From assembly GCA_900548485.1 (NCBI GenBank), contig URKL01000022.1, forward strand, positions 1 through 12,832: a DNA stretch of 12,832 nt. Reading direction: 5' to 3'. Below, piece after piece: positions 1 through 6,939 of this stretch. The notes below the pieces were generated by a model. The model was not told the DNA's origin, made no database searches, and was given only the letters and a program-made list of their open reading frames with translations. Every line of letters begins with the position of its first letter. Position 1 is the stretch's first letter. Origin of the DNA: an uncultured Succinatimonas sp. GTDB lineage: Bacteria > Pseudomonadota > Gammaproteobacteria > Enterobacterales > Succinivibrionaceae. A program made the position numbers and the translations under genes.

Positions 1-1
1 G

Positions 2-496
2 TTTAGACAAAAAAACGAGGACACGATTCCGATCACTTTGCCGAACCCAGCTAAAATAGGCCTAGGAGTAATTGCTGTTAGTTATGGCAATAATGTCGAC
101 GATCAAGAGCGCCAACTATGTCGTGAACTATTAGCAAACCTAGGAAAGTGTTTTGAGGGAGATGAACAAAACTTAAACGTTATTGGCGCTATCTGCGGCT
201 GCGGTCCGGCTTTTGTTTACCGTTTTATGGAAGCTTTATGCGCTGAAGGTTGTCGTCATGGTTTAGATGCTAATGCCGTAAGAGAAATGGTAGAACTAAC
301 TTTATTAGGTTCTGCTAATATGTCAAAAAATAACCCTGAAATTTCTTTGCAAAGTCTTCGCGAGGCTGTAACCTCAAAAGGAGGCACTACCTACGCAGGT
401 TTACAAATGATGACACAGGGCAAATTTGAAGAAATGATGACTGCTACTATCAAAGCCAGTCTAGATAGAACCTACGAATTTGAAAAACTCTACTAA
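2..496 (+). CDS. proC: Pyrroline-5-carboxylate reductase, C-terminal part (5' truncated by window edge)
   Basis: ProC carries out the last step of proline synthesis, the NAD(P)H-dependent reduction of 1-pyrroline-5-carboxylate to proline in the cytosol. The reading frame is open from base 2, so the N-terminal Rossmann half lies outside the window. The first residues seen (LPNPAKIGLG) match the family's MPNTPA..G.G segment. A TTG at 38 is only the internal codon of that segment and not a start. The family core follows: CGCGPAFVYRFMEAL stands for the usual SGSGPAY...EAL, then the helical dimerisation domain, and TSKGGTTYAGL for the SPGGTT..GL signature. The protein ends normally in R-T-Y-E. The small Ser-to-Cys changes around GCGP are unusual but conservative. 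yggT starts 15 bases downstream with its own Shine-Dalgarno, the common proC-yggT arrangement in gammaproteobacteria. Confidence 0.93.
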   Translation, partial: FRQKNEDTIPITLPNPAKIGLGVIAVSYGNNVDDQERQLCRELLANLGKCFEGDEQNLNVIGAICGCGPAFVYRFMEALCAEGCRHGLDANAVREMVELTLLGSANMSKNNPEISLQSLREAVTSKGGTTYAGLQMMTQGKFEEMMTATIKASLDRTYEFEKLY

Positions 497-511
497 TAAA
501 AGGGAGCTATT

Positions 512-1042
512 GTGTATTTATTATTTTTAGCCGTGCAAGCCATCATCATGCTCTTTCAGCTACGCTCATTATTGCAGTCATCGAATGCAGACTATTATCA
601 TCCGATAACTCAAGGAGTAATCAAGCTTACAGAACCTGCTTTAAAACTATTGCCTAAACGAGGTCTACAATTAGGACCTATACACTTAGGAGGCTTTATT
701 TGTGCACTCTTTTTCACTATATTTGTGTGGATAGCTTTGTTCTTTATATATAGACTCCCCATGCGTGAAGTAGTGATCTTTACATTAGTAATGTATATAA
801 AGACTTTTGGTTATCTCATCATAGGTCTACTTTTAGCTCAAGCCTTATGTTCTTGGTTACCAAGCACTCGTGGCTTTAGTTTTTATGTAGGTCAAATAAC
901 CTCAATCATTACAGCCCCAGTACAAAAAATCATCCCGCCTATCGGGATGATTGATATTTCACTTATGGTAGTATTGATTGCGATTTTTGCACTAAATCGC
1001 CTCTTCTTAGGTATTTTTGGTGTCTATTGGCTGACTTTTTAA
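512..1042 (+). CDS. yggT: YggT family integral membrane protein
   Basis: This is a 176-residue, strongly hydrophobic inner-membrane protein (E. coli YggT has 188). It starts at GTG 512, behind AGGGAG five bases upstream. Two YggT repeats are visible. The first is a membrane segment near residues 1-18 followed by LRSLLQ and a polar stretch with P...EPALKLLP. The second has segments near 58-80 and 85-108, then the conserved [11 protein letters not shown] loop and a final segment near 145-170. The function is not well defined; the family is linked to osmotic tolerance and, in cyanobacteria and plastids, to division and membrane organisation. It directly follows proC, so co-transcription is likely. 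Its stop codon overlaps the parC stop on the other strand by four bases, and its codons for KIIPPIGMI contain the parC transcription terminator on the opposite strand. Confidence 0.88.
   Translation: MYLLFLAVQAIIMLFQLRSLLQSSNADYYHPITQGVIKLTEPALKLLPKRGLQLGPIHLGGFICALFFTIFVWIALFFIYRLPMREVVIFTLVMYIKTFGYLIIGLLLAQALCSWLPSTRGFSFYVGQITSIITAPVQKIIPPIGMIDISLMVVLIAIFALNRLFLGIFGVYWLTF
924..952 (-). terminator. Intrinsic terminator of parC, lying antisense inside yggT
   Basis: On the minus strand a perfect 10-bp inverted repeat (arms 943-952 and 928-937, AATCATCCCG and its complement, 5-base loop) is followed by a run of six T (929-924). The first two T belong to the stem. It begins about 86 bases past the parC stop codon and sits wholly inside the yggT coding sequence. 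Read on the plus strand the stem lacks a T-run, so the polarity fits parC only. Confidence 0.75.
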
Positions 1043-3003
1043 GCTAATTCAAAATCAACTGGAGACGGTTCTTTACTAACCGTCTCTAAAGAATCTACCT
1101 TTTGGAAACCGCGTGGCAACATATCTCCACTACGATTGCGAGAGCTAATTCTATCTGCAAGTTCAGTTGCACTTAAATTCAACACTCGTTTACCACAATG
1201 AATAATCAAGAAGCTATTTTCTGGAACTATAGTAATAGCGGCAATACCATCCGCACCAACAGCTAGTTTAGAACCATTTATATTGATAAGTTTATTACCA
1301 CGACCTGAACTCAAATTAGGTAATTCGCTGACCTTATATATCAATAAACGTCCAGCTTTACTTGCAACTACAACTAAATCACTCTCATAAGATGTAAGCT
1401 TAAATGGAGTAAAAACTTCTGCATCGCTATCTAAAGTAATTAAAGCTTTACCACTACGATTGCGTGTTTGTAAGTCCTTACCATTACAAATAAATCCATA
1501 GCCCTTATTAGTAGCTAAAAGATATTTATCACTACTATTGGCAATCAAAACATGTACAGGCACCTCTCCTGCAGCAAATTTCACCTTTGCAGATAAAGGC
1601 TCACCTTGACTGCGTGCCGAAGGTAAATCCCGAATATCTACAGCATAAAGACGACCTTTATTAGAAATAAAGGATGCAATTTCATTACTCTTACCTGAGG
1701 CTTTAGATAAAAAGCTGTCTCCTAGACGGTAGGTTAAACTAGTAGCGTCAATATCAGCACTAGCAGCAGCTCTAACCCATCCCATCTTAGACAAGACTAC
1801 AGTCGTAGCTGTTGCTGGCAATAATTCATCCTCACTTAAAGCTTGTGCAGCCTCGTGAGCATTAAGTTCGCAACGACGCTCATCGCCATAAAGCTTCATA
1901 TCCTCTTTAAGTTCACGTTTAATATAGCTTTTTAATTTCTTTTCTGAACCTAACAATGTTGAGAGTTTTTCTTTTTCTTCTAAAAGTTTATCTTTCTCAG
2001 CATTTAGTTTGATTTCTTCTAAACGCGCTAACTGTCTTAATTTAGTTTCTAAAACATATTCAGCTTGAACTTCTGTCAAATTAAAACGTCGCATTAACTC
2101 TGCTTTAGGTTCATCATGATGACGAATAATTTCAATAACATCATCAAGATTTAAAAATACCGTCAACAATCCTTCTAAAAGATGCAAACGTGCATTAACC
2201 GCATCTAAGCGATGTTGCAATTTAGCAGCTACAGTCTTTAATCTAAAGCTTAACCACTCACTTAAAATGGTCTTTAAATCTTTTACCGCAGGCTTACCAT
2301 CTAAACCTAAAATATTTAAGTTAACTCTATAAGTATTTTCAAGCGAGGTTAAAGCAAATAATTGTTCCATAAGTTCATGGACATCTACGCGTTTTGAACG
2401 TGGAACGATTATAAGCTTACAAGGATTTTCATGATCAGAGGCGTTAACAATATCACTTATTTGTACTAATTTTTTCTTAGCTAAAAGATCGACTATCTGC
2501 TTTTCAACTAAGCCGCCTGATACTTGATAAGGTAATGCCTTAATCACAATACCTTCTTTTTCTACCTCATATACAGCTCTTTGTCTGATAATGCCTTTAC
2601 CACTTTCATACATACGTAAAAGTTCATTATGAGAGGTAGTAATTTGACATCCACTAGGATAATCAGGTCCCTTAACCATAGTCATAAGATCAGCAATACT
2701 TGCATTTGGATTATCTAAAAGATAAATACAAGCCTCTGCGACCTCATTTAAATTATGCGGAGGAATATCAGTAGCCATACCCACGGCAATACCCGTGGTT
2801 CCGTTTAAAAGAATATTAGGTAAACGTGCTGGTAACGCTTTAGGTTCATCAACAGTACCATCAAAATTTGATACCCATTCCACACAGCCTTGATTTAAAT
2901 CTTCAAGCAAAACATTAGAATAAGGCGCCAAACGTGATTCCGTATAACGCATAGCCGCGAAAGACTTAGGTTCCTCCGCATCGGCGGAATAGATAATTGG
3001 CAA
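1039..3003 (-). CDS. parC: DNA topoisomerase IV subunit A, C-terminal part of a split gene
   Basis: This is the larger part of ParC, the DNA cleavage-rejoining subunit of topoisomerase IV, which with ParE decatenates daughter chromosomes. The frame is open from just past the break (about base 3017) to the TAA at 1039. A TTG at 3003 is the only obvious initiator near the break and has no Shine-Dalgarno, so an independent start is doubtful. [11 protein letters not shown] carries the catalytic tyrosine (residue 20 counted from the TTG). The breakage-reunion domain follows with [22 protein letters not shown], then a coiled-coil stretch (about 255-375), and from about residue 390 the C-terminal beta-pinwheel with GRLYAV, GKALI and GRLLIYKV blades. 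The rest of the frame has no other lesion, and the two parts add to about 770 residues against 752 in E. coli. A recent mutation or a sequence error therefore fits better than an old pseudogene. Confidence 0.85.
   Translation of the reverse strand: MPIIYSADAEEPKSFAAMRYTESRLAPYSNVLLEDLNQGCVEWVSNFDGTVDEPKALPARLPNILLNGTTGIAVGMATDIPPHNLNEVAEACIYLLDNPNASIADLMTMVKGPDYPSGCQITTSHNELLRMYESGKGIIRQRAVYEVEKEGIVIKALPYQVSGGLVEKQIVDLLAKKKLVQISDIVNASDHENPCKLIIVPRSKRVDVHELMEQLFALTSLENTYRVNLNILGLDGKPAVKDLKTILSEWLSFRLKTVAAKLQHRLDAVNARLHLLEGLLTVFLNLDDVIEIIRHHDEPKAELMRRFNLTEVQAEYVLETKLRQLARLEEIKLNAEKDKLLEEKEKLSTLLGSEKKLKSYIKRELKEDMKLYGDERRCELNAHEAAQALSEDELLPATATTVVLSKMGWVRAAASADIDATSLTYRLGDSFLSKASGKSNEIASFISNKGRLYAVDIRDLPSARSQGEPLSAKVKFAAGEVPVHVLIANSSDKYLLATNKGYGFICNGKDLQTRNRSGKALITLDSDAEVFTPFKLTSYESDLVVVASKAGRLLIYKVSELPNLSSGRGNKLININGSKLAVGADGIAAITIVPENSFLIIHCGKRVLNLSATELADRISSRNRSGDMLPRGFQKVDSLETVSKEPSPVDFELA
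1062..1086. repeat. Perfect 9-bp inverted repeat near the parC 3' end
   Basis: GAGACGGTT (1062-1070) and its exact complement (1078-1086) flank a 7-base loop, 20 bases past the yggT stop and inside the last codons of parC. No T-run follows on either strand. It could block 3' decay or aid rightward termination of proC-yggT, but it is not a canonical intrinsic terminator. Confidence 0.5.
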
Positions 3004-3026
3004 GAATGTTGATGAATCTACGCGGA
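2984..3026 (-). other. Lesion splitting parC: 38-base segment bounded by 5-base direct repeats
   Basis: On the coding strand the N-terminal frame reads IDGQ, then TCC GCG TAG. The C-terminal frame resumes at TCC GCC GAT ([17 protein letters not shown]). The two TCCGC copies (3026-3022 and 2988-2984) are offset by 38 bases. ParC and GyrA normally have G-N-W/F-G between DGQ and this point, which needs 12 bases. Those codons are absent and 38 bases stand in their place, giving a net gain of 26 bases and a frame change. The break falls between the quinolone-resistance region and the catalytic tyrosine. Confidence 0.75.
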
Positions 3027-3368
3027 TTGACCATCGATCAAAGGATAACGATAACTAAAGTCTTGGGCCATTAAAACCATAGCCTCATAGCAAGCAGAAT
3101 CGCCATGAGGATGGTATTTACCTAAAACCTCACCCACTGTACGAGCTGATTTTGTATGCTTAGACTTAGGATTAATTCCTAATTTAGCCATAGCAAAAAC
3201 AATACGTCTCTGTACAGGCTTCATCCCGTCGGTGACCGACGGTAAAGCTCGGTCACGAATTACATTCATGGAGTAATTTAAATAAGCATCCTCAGCAAAC
3301 TGAGATAGCGGTAACTGTTCTACGCCATCTAAGCTTAAAGAGCGCTTATATTCTTCATTATCTTGCAT
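3018..3368 (-). CDS. parC: DNA topoisomerase IV subunit A, N-terminal fragment of a split gene
   Basis: This is the first 116 residues of ParC, ending at an early TAG directly after the conserved YPLIDGQ. The start is ATG 3368, with AGGTGAG eight bases upstream. Seen in order are [38 protein letters not shown] and the winged-helix and quinolone-resistance region [14 protein letters not shown]. In that last region Ser91 and Glu95, equivalent to E. coli Ser80 and Glu84, are both wild type, so no quinolone-resistance change is visible. The fragment lacks the catalytic tyrosine and could not cleave DNA alone. It is divergent from the L,D-transpeptidase gene across a 92-base spacer that must hold both promoters. 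Either the gene is truly broken, the sequence is wrong here, or the two parts are joined or act together. Confidence 0.85.
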   Translation of the reverse strand: MQDNEEYKRSLSLDGVEQLPLSQFAEDAYLNYSMNVIRDRALPSVTDGMKPVQRRIVFAMAKLGINPKSKHTKSARTVGEVLGKYHPHGDSACYEAMVLMAQDFSYRYPLIDGQSA

Positions 3369-3392
3369 GGAAAATTCTCACCTAAGTATGGC

Positions 3393-3398
3393 TATAAT
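3393..3398 (+). promoter_or_regulatory. Candidate -10 element in the parC / L,D-transpeptidase divergent spacer
   Basis: A perfect TATAAT sits 62 bases upstream of the rightward TTG start at 3461. The hexamer 17 bases further upstream (GAAAAT) is a poor -35. On the other strand TTGTTT and TATAGC with a 17-base spacer could serve parC. The spacer must contain both start sites, but the exact elements are not certain. Confidence 0.35.
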
Positions 3399-3460
3399 GT
3401 ATAATTCATGCGGAAACAAAACATCAGCTAACTGCTGCCATTTTTATTCAGGAGCGGCAA

Positions 3461-4090
3461 TTGAAATTCTTAGTTTACAGCATTTTTGTAACTATATTAA
3501 GTTTTGCCAGTAACGCTTATGCTACTATGCACAACTTACCTGCAGATATTCTCTCTCAAGCGGTTTGCGAGGATATTGTTTATGATGCAGATTTTGATTA
3601 TCAAAAATTAGGCAAAATCTATGGATTAGATATTTTTCCTGGAGATATCTATGGGCCTAAAAAAAATCTTGTTGACCATGTCATTGTGCATAAATCACAT
3701 CATCTGATGCTGTTAATGAATAAAGATCAAATTGTAAAAAAATATTGGATTGCACTTTCAGACCGACCTGTAGGTCGCAAACAATATGAAGGCGATCGTC
3801 GTACTCCTGAGGGTACCTATACTCTTGATTATATCAAGGAACGCTCTAGTTACTACCGCGCTTTCCACATATCCTATCCAAACGAACTTGATATTCAAAA
3901 TGCTCGCAAAATGGGTATGCGTCCCGGTGGCATGATCATGATCCACGGCCAACCACCTTCACGCGGAGAATATCAGGAAACTGTTCAACGTACTGATTGG
4001 ACTAATGGTTGTATTGCCCTATTAAATCCAGATATCGATGAATTTATTTCTTTAGTTGATGTTGGTACTAAAATAACAATCTACCCGTAA
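3461..4090 (+). CDS. Secreted L,D-transpeptidase (YkuD-fold) family protein, YafK-like
   Basis: This is an exported 209-residue protein of the L,D-transpeptidase catalytic fold, which acts on peptidoglycan stem peptides in the periplasm. The TTG start has AGGAG six bases upstream. A signal peptide is clear: Lys2, a hydrophobic core to about residue 16, and the cleavage-like motif SNAYA before TMHNLP. The YkuD domain spans about residues 70-207 with VIVHKSHHLMLLM, then DRRTPEGTY, then MIMIHGQ (His162) and DWTNGCIAL (catalytic Cys184), the expected His/Cys pair. It is close to the YafK group, whose E. coli member DpaA/LdtF removes Braun lipoprotein from peptidoglycan. Whether this one cross-links, anchors or hydrolyses cannot be told from sequence. 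It is monocistronic, with a bidirectional terminator starting 51 bases past its stop. Confidence 0.82.
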   Translation: MKFLVYSIFVTILSFASNAYATMHNLPADILSQAVCEDIVYDADFDYQKLGKIYGLDIFPGDIYGPKKNLVDHVIVHKSHHLMLLMNKDQIVKKYWIALSDRPVGRKQYEGDRRTPEGTYTLDYIKERSSYYRAFHISYPNELDIQNARKMGMRPGGMIMIHGQPPSRGEYQETVQRTDWTNGCIALLNPDIDEFISLVDVGTKITIYP

Positions 4091-4099
4091 AAATATCCC

Positions 4100-4118
4100 T
4101 TCCTCCTTAGAGGAGGGA
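4100..4118 (+). repeat. Hairpin just after the L,D-transpeptidase stop codon
   Basis: TTCCTCCT (4100-4107) pairs with 4111-4118 across a 3-base loop, eight pairs including one G-U. It begins ten bases past the stop. No T-run follows, so it is more likely an mRNA 3' structure than a terminator. The strong terminator lies 23 bases further on. Confidence 0.4.
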
Positions 4119-4140
4119 ATCTTCTGGCTGATTATGTTAA

Positions 4141-4169
4141 AAAATTATGCCCCAAACAGGCATAATTTT
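4141..4169. terminator. Bidirectional intrinsic terminator between convergent genes
   Basis: AAAATTATGCC (4141-4151) and its perfect complement (4159-4169) form an 11-bp stem around a 7-base loop. A-rich sequence (4139-4144) precedes it and TTTT ends it, so each strand sees a stem with a U-tract. It sits between the rightward L,D-transpeptidase gene and the leftward gene ending at 4194, 24 bases away. Confidence 0.8.
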
Positions 4170-4193
4170 ATCTAATCTAAATCTTATTTGATT

Positions 4194-4538
4194 TTAATCT
4201 CCATTAGGGAACCAATCAACTCTACCCTGCTGCTCTGTCATGCTTTCTTCAGAGAAGTAAAGGTTAGCTACCACAATATCATCATAATCATCTTGACGAT
4301 CTTGTTTGCTATAAATAAAGCTAACTTTATACAGAGGATAACCAAAATCTTCCTCAATAAATTCCTCGCCTTCTCCTAAAATTTCTATTTCAAAACACAG
4401 CTCATATTCATCATTCTGTGCAAAGTGCAATAAGCGTTGAAACTCATCTGGAGAATCGTAGGCTAAGGACTCCTCTGCTGTAGACTTATATAAAGCCACG
4501 GCATAATCAACTATTCTATCTTGAATTTCTTCGCCCAT
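4194..4538 (-). CDS. Hypothetical acidic protein, 114 residues
   Basis: I do not recognise this family. The protein is short, soluble and very acidic, with E/D-rich patches near residues 2-8, 52-64 and 80-86. There is no signal peptide, membrane segment or cysteine motif. Aromatic residues and the alternating pattern in YELCFEIEIL and YKVSFIYSK suggest beta strands after an N-terminal helix. The ATG abuts the stop of the upstream flavin-reductase-like gene with no gap, and its Shine-Dalgarno (GAGGAGG, five bases before the ATG) is made of that gene's last Glu-Glu-Val codons. Translational coupling is therefore likely, and a role connected with that flavoprotein is a reasonable guess but only a guess. 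It ends 24 bases before the shared terminator. Confidence 0.75.
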   Translation of the reverse strand: MGEEIQDRIVDYAVALYKSTAEESLAYDSPDEFQRLLHFAQNDEYELCFEIEILGEGEEFIEEDFGYPLYKVSFIYSKQDRQDDYDDIVVANLYFSEESMTEQQGRVDWFPNGD

Positions 4539-5084
4539 TTAAACCTCCTCACCACCTGAGAGAAATTTATCTTCAGTAACATGGTGCAAAGCTAATTTTG
4601 CCCCTTTAGCAAAATTATGTGCTTCACTATCCCACAAACCTTCTCTTACATAAAGGTTAATTACATTTCCCATACAAATACCAGTTTTAGCTAACAACTG
4701 TTCATCAGCAAGCTCACATTCAAAGTAAGCTAAACAATTGGGGATAACCTTTAATTGTAATTTTTCTGAAAGTTCGTAAGGGACTCTTGTAGCCTCAAAT
4801 TTATCACCGCAATCACGACCATGCAGAGATCCTACTTTTAAAATAAAATCCTTTTGAGAAGCATCCGGAATAGCAACAACGAATTTGGATGTTTTTAAAA
4901 TATTTTCTGTAGTGGTATGTGTGGAAGCTAAAACCACCAAAATTTGATCTGTATCAAAAGGACAATTCCAAGCTGCAGTCATAATATCGCTTACACCAGC
5001 AGCCGAAGTTGAAGCTACAGTAACTGTACTTCCACCTGTAAATACTCTAAAAGCTTGTGAAATATCTACCTTTTGATAAGTCAT
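4539..5084 (-). CDS. Flavin reductase family protein (FMN-binding split barrel)
   Basis: This 181-residue protein matches the flavin-reductase-like split-barrel family, which binds FMN and includes flavoredoxin-type proteins and flavin:NAD(P)H reductases. Supporting segments are TVASTSAAGVSDIMTAAWN (the TV.S...G..N..T.AW pattern of the FMN site), ILVVLASTHTTTENI, FVVAIPD, and a GRDCGDKF loop typical of the group, followed by the conserved CLAYFECEL strand. The ATG has GGAG seven bases upstream. Nothing identifies the electron donor or acceptor; in anaerobes such proteins often pass electrons between flavins and iron-sulfur proteins. It is the first gene of a two-gene unit with the acidic protein that follows directly, and its promoter should lie in the AT-rich spacer to its right. 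Confidence 0.8.
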   Translation of the reverse strand: MTYQKVDISQAFRVFTGGSTVTVASTSAAGVSDIMTAAWNCPFDTDQILVVLASTHTTTENILKTSKFVVAIPDASQKDFILKVGSLHGRDCGDKFEATRVPYELSEKLQLKVIPNCLAYFECELADEQLLAKTGICMGNVINLYVREGLWDSEAHNFAKGAKLALHHVTEDKFLSGGEEV

Positions 5085-5403
5085 AATTTAACTCCAAACA
5101 AATATGATCAATTTGAATTTAGGTACAAGCAGAAAATTCCTATCCTAAAAAAAGCTTTGACTTAAAAGATCTCTCGCCATTAAAAAGGAAATTTATCTAT
5201 ATATCTTATATATAACTTAATATTGTATACAAAATCGAATATATATTAAATTTACAATCCTTAGAAAGTTGCAAGTTACAAAAATGAGATTTGATAAATG
5301 TTGGTTAATTCTAATTATTACAAATTAGATCAAATAGAAATCGCCAATGATTGCGTCTAGATTTTAAGTATATTTAAAATTTTATCACTGAAGTTCATTA
5401 AAC
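5085..5403. other. AT-rich spacer without a gene
   Basis: About 320 bases hold no open frame with a Shine-Dalgarno and no tRNA-like fold that I could see. The stretch 5190-5250 is almost entirely A and T. On the minus strand TTGTAT and TATAAG with a 16-base spacer are plausible promoter elements for the flavin-reductase unit, but the composition yields many such matches. A 10-bp palindrome, TTGTATACAA, lies at 5223-5232 next to them. Confidence 0.5.
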
Positions 5404-5425
5404 AAAAAAGGCTGCAAAGCAGCCT
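5404..5425 (-). terminator. Intrinsic terminator after the second rpoA
   Basis: On the minus strand AGGCTGC and its complement form a 7-bp GC-rich stem with a 3-base loop (5409-5425). The U-run comes from 5404-5409, six T in all. It lies 18 bases past the rpoA stop codon and is the clear end of the ribosomal/rpoA transcription unit. Confidence 0.88.
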
Positions 5426-5443
5426 CTTTTAACAAATTGTTTC

Positions 5444-6433
5444 CTACATAGATATGTCTAAATCAGCCGGAGGCCAATTTTCAAGACGCATACCTAAGGA
5501 TAGACCTCTTTCAGCTAAAACATCCTTGATTTCTGTTAAGGACTTCTTACCTAAGTTAGGGGTCTTTAATAATTCGACTTCAGTTTTTTGTACGAGGTCG
5601 CCAATATACTTGATACCTTCAGTCTTCAAGCAATTAGCAGAACGTACAGTAAGTTCTAAATCTTCGACTGGGCAGATAAGCTTAGGATCAATTAACGGTC
5701 TGAAGTTTGCATCTTCCTGAGGAGCAACTGCACCGCGGATATCAACAAAGGAATTTAACTGATCAGCAAAAATGGTGGAAGCAATACCAACAGCATCTTT
5801 TGGATCAATAGTTCCATTAGTTTCGATATCAAGAATTAACTGTTCTTTTTCATCTGCAAGTGGCGCAGTATGAACAGCTACATTTAAAACCGGGCAGTAC
5901 ATAGCATCAATCAACAATCTGCCGATGAAACGATCCTCACTACCCTCAACATAAGGATGAGATGTAGTTGGAACATAACCACGACCACGGGAAACATGCA
6001 AATGCATGTTGAGTTTAACGTCCTCAGAAGTGATGTGGCATAACACCAGATCAGGATTGCGGATTTCAACACCGTGCGGGCAAATAATATCACCTGCAGT
6101 TACAGGACCAATACCGGTCTTCTTAATTTCAAGTACCGGATCGTCGTGTAATAAACCCTCAACTGCAACCGCAACTTCCTTGAGGTTGAGCAGGACCAAC
6201 AACACGTCTTCCTGAATACCTTCAACTGCACTGTATTCATGAACAACACCTTCAATCTCACAGGCAGTAATTGCATAACCTGGGATTGAGGATAACATGA
6301 TGCGACGCAGTGCCGTGCCTACAATTTGCGCATAATACTTTTCAAACGGCTCAAGAGTTACACGATAGACAAAACGTGAGAGCTCGGTAACGTTCTTGAT
6401 GTTTGGTTTGATAGAATCAATGATCTGATCCAA
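5444..6433 (-). CDS. rpoA: RNA polymerase alpha subunit, second copy downstream of rplQ
   Basis: This is a complete second alpha subunit. Alpha dimerises to nucleate polymerase assembly, and its C-terminal domain contacts UP-element DNA and activators. I prefer TTG 6433 as start. GAGGG lies seven bases upstream, the product is 329 residues as in E. coli, and it aligns from residue 1 ([10 protein letters not shown]). A GTG at 6502 would add 23 residues of unusual codons across a stable hairpin. In the N-terminal domain it keeps ALRRIMLSS (Arg43-Arg44, equivalent to Arg44-Arg45), [17 protein letters not shown] and IGRLLIDA. It has lost ERGFGHTLG (here EKYYAQIVG), and the [12 protein letters not shown] loop is degenerate and about four residues shorter. 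The C-terminal domain keeps [15 protein letters not shown] and MRLENWPP. It is the last gene of the operon. The pattern points to the beta-side partner in a heterodimer. Confidence 0.9.
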   Translation of the reverse strand: MDQIIDSIKPNIKNVTELSRFVYRVTLEPFEKYYAQIVGTALRRIMLSSIPGYAITACEIEGVVHEYSAVEGIQEDVLLVLLNLKEVAVAVEGLLHDDPVLEIKKTGIGPVTAGDIICPHGVEIRNPDLVLCHITSEDVKLNMHLHVSRGRGYVPTTSHPYVEGSEDRFIGRLLIDAMYCPVLNVAVHTAPLADEKEQLILDIETNGTIDPKDAVGIASTIFADQLNSFVDIRGAVAPQEDANFRPLIDPKLICPVEDLELTVRSANCLKTEGIKYIGDLVQKTEVELLKTPNLGKKSLTEIKDVLAERGLSLGMRLENWPPADLDISM

Positions 6434-6479
6434 GGTTTCACCCTCGTTTTTGTATACAGTCGGCAAGCTTTCAAGCAAA

Positions 6480-6499
6480 ATGGGCGTTCTCACGCCCAT
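6480..6499 (-). promoter_or_regulatory. GNRA-capped hairpin between rplQ and the second rpoA
   Basis: On the transcribed strand a perfect 8-bp stem, ATGGGCGT and its complement, encloses a GAGA tetraloop of the GNRA type. Three more U follow the stem. It begins seven bases after the rplQ stop and overlaps the upstream GTG/ATG candidates of the second rpoA, while the TTG start at 6433 lies clear of it. It could be a partial terminator or attenuator, or a processing or stability element setting the dose of the second alpha. Confidence 0.55.
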
Positions 6500-6505
6500 C
6501 ACTTA

Positions 6506-6916
6506 TTAAGCGTTCTCAGAAGCTGAGGCTTCAGTGTTAGCACTCTCATCCTGAACCTCAGGACGATCGGTTAACATGATGTAGGCAACAGGTGCCTTAT
6601 CACCAGGACGTAAACCAGCCTTGATGATACGGGTGTAGCCACCCGGACGATTGGCAGAAAGCTTACCAATAACGTTGAAAAGCTTAGCTACAACAGCATC
6701 GTCGCGAAGACGAGCAAAGGCTAAACGACGATTTGCAACAGAATCAACCTTAGCTAAGGTGATCAAAGGCTCGACAAAGCGACGTAATTCCTTAGCCTTA
6801 GGCACAGTGGTTTTAATCACTTCGTAGCTAAGGAGAGCGTTAGCGAGGTTGCGGTACAATGCTGCACGATGTGAAGCAGTACGGCCAAAATGACGGCCGC
6901 TTAAACGATGACGCAT
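6506..6916 (-). CDS. rplQ: 50S ribosomal protein L17
   Basis: L17 (bL17) is a large-subunit protein near the peptide exit tunnel. At 136 residues it is slightly longer than E. coli L17 (127). [20 protein letters not shown] at the N-terminus, [22 protein letters not shown] and the [18 protein letters not shown] end match the family. The last 14 or so residues are a lineage-specific acidic Ser/Ala/Glu tail. The ATG is preceded by AAGGA eight bases upstream, and the first rpoA ends 23 bases before the start. rplQ is normally the last gene of the alpha operon, but here a second rpoA follows, so L17 is sandwiched between two alpha genes. Confidence 0.97.
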   Translation of the reverse strand: MRHRLSGRHFGRTASHRAALYRNLANALLSYEVIKTTVPKAKELRRFVEPLITLAKVDSVANRRLAFARLRDDAVVAKLFNVIGKLSANRPGGYTRIIKAGLRPGDKAPVAYIMLTDRPEVQDESANTEASASENA

Positions 6917-6939
6917 TTCCTAATTCCTTTCTTATTAAG

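Noticed and set aside
38..496. TTG at 38 as the start of a short separate gene
   Set aside because: The frame is open upstream to the window edge and the residues match the interior of ProC, so the gene is only cut by the window.
5085..5443. Small protein or RNA gene in the AT-rich spacer
   Set aside because: The frames found are under 20 codons without ribosome binding sites, and no stable fold other than the rpoA terminator was seen.
6451..6478. Possible promoter for the second rpoA: TTGCTT, 16-base spacer, TATACA on the minus strand
   Set aside because: The predicted transcription start would fall inside the GAGGG ribosome binding site, and the -35 matches only three consensus bases.
6434..6502. 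23-residue N-terminal extension of the second alpha from GTG 6502
   Set aside because: It has no good ribosome binding site, passes through a stable hairpin, uses odd codons and has no counterpart in known alphas. TTG 6433 explains the gene better, though the GTG is not excluded.
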